This document shows, in pieces, positions 58,786-58,834 of a DNA stretch of 58,834 bases. A program made the position numbers and the translations under genes. How positions within the stretch are numbered: the first letter of the stretch is position 1; each line of letters starts with the position of its first letter. The stretch covers positions 1 through 58,834 of the forward strand of contig JAUWYY010000013.1 in assembly GCA_030615605.1 (NCBI GenBank), in the 5' to 3' direction. Under the pieces are notes generated by a model, which worked only from the letters and a program-made list of their open reading frames with translations, did no database searches and was not told where the DNA came from. The DNA comes from a bacterium (lineage in GTDB: Bacteria; Armatimonadota; Zipacnadia; Zipacnadales; Zipacnadaceae).

Positions 58786-58834
58786 ATCCAGGAACCACCT
58801 TTCAATCCAGATTTGCGATATGCCTCCTGCTATG

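Overview
The window is a 58.8 kb piece of a bacterial chromosome of moderately high GC. It holds no rRNA, tRNA or ribosomal protein gene, so the organism cannot be named. The right half has a Wza-like SLBB export protein, a Wzz/BY-kinase, Wzx- and Wzy-like membrane proteins and a possible outer-membrane barrel. Together these suggest a diderm (two-membrane) cell that makes a capsule or exopolysaccharide. The left half is an accessory region dense in recombinases, insertion-sequence remains, defence-type genes and short genes of unknown role.

Layout. (1) 1-3.8 kb, minus: a very long surface protein with Ig-like and carboxypeptidase-regulatory-like repeats that runs off the left edge. (2) 4.2-5.8 kb: a compact element with one tyrosine recombinase between ~170 bp inverted repeats that each contain a palindromic core. 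(3) 5.8-10 kb, minus: an overlapping three-gene operon of an MBL-fold hydrolase, an E2-E1-JAB triple fusion and a four-helix membrane protein. It resembles ubiquitin-like antiphage operons, but no CD-NTase and no ubiquitin-like substrate are visible. (4) 10.3-14.5 kb: a Cas2-like gene, a sigma factor plus ImmA/IrrE-type peptidase pair, and a DUF4209/RNxxxHG protein between two IS3 transposase scraps. (5) 14.8-20.8 kb: an HhH-type protein with a small partner, a second tyrosine recombinase, a large serine recombinase with two C-terminal LuxR-like HTH domains, a promoter-driven structured RNA candidate and two small membrane proteins. (6) 20.9-28.5 kb: a frameshifted IS110 with a candidate bridge RNA, then small minus-strand genes (XRE regulator, response regulator, zinc-motif proteins, peptides) mixed with short repeats. 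(7) 28.9-55.3 kb, minus: a polysaccharide locus containing Wza, Wzz-kinase, Wzx, Wzy, a priming sugar transferase, three glycosyltransferases, pyruvyl transferase, three SDR sugar enzymes, DegT aminotransferase, three methyltransferases, GNAT and FemAB proteins, and VanZ. (8) 55.7-58.8 kb, minus: a response regulator, an Ig-like lipoprotein and a Cys-rich TPR protein.

How it fits together. The likely polysaccharide route is: the sugar transferase loads the first sugar on the lipid carrier, the GT4 enzymes extend it with sugars shaped by the SDR, DegT and methyltransferase enzymes, Wzx flips it, Wzy polymerises it, the BY-kinase/Wzz controls length, and the SLBB protein exports it. The locus contains several truncated paralogues (GT, SDR, DegT and vanZ scraps), the mark of repeated cassette exchange. 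A ~240 bp sequence occurs in direct orientation at 23.2 kb and 54.1 kb and brackets the locus.

Most notable candidates: the CD-NTase-less E2-E1-JAB/MBL/membrane operon, the inverted-repeat tyrosine recombinase element, and three families of structured non-coding elements (19.77 kb RNA; three-copy element A; two-copy leader element B).
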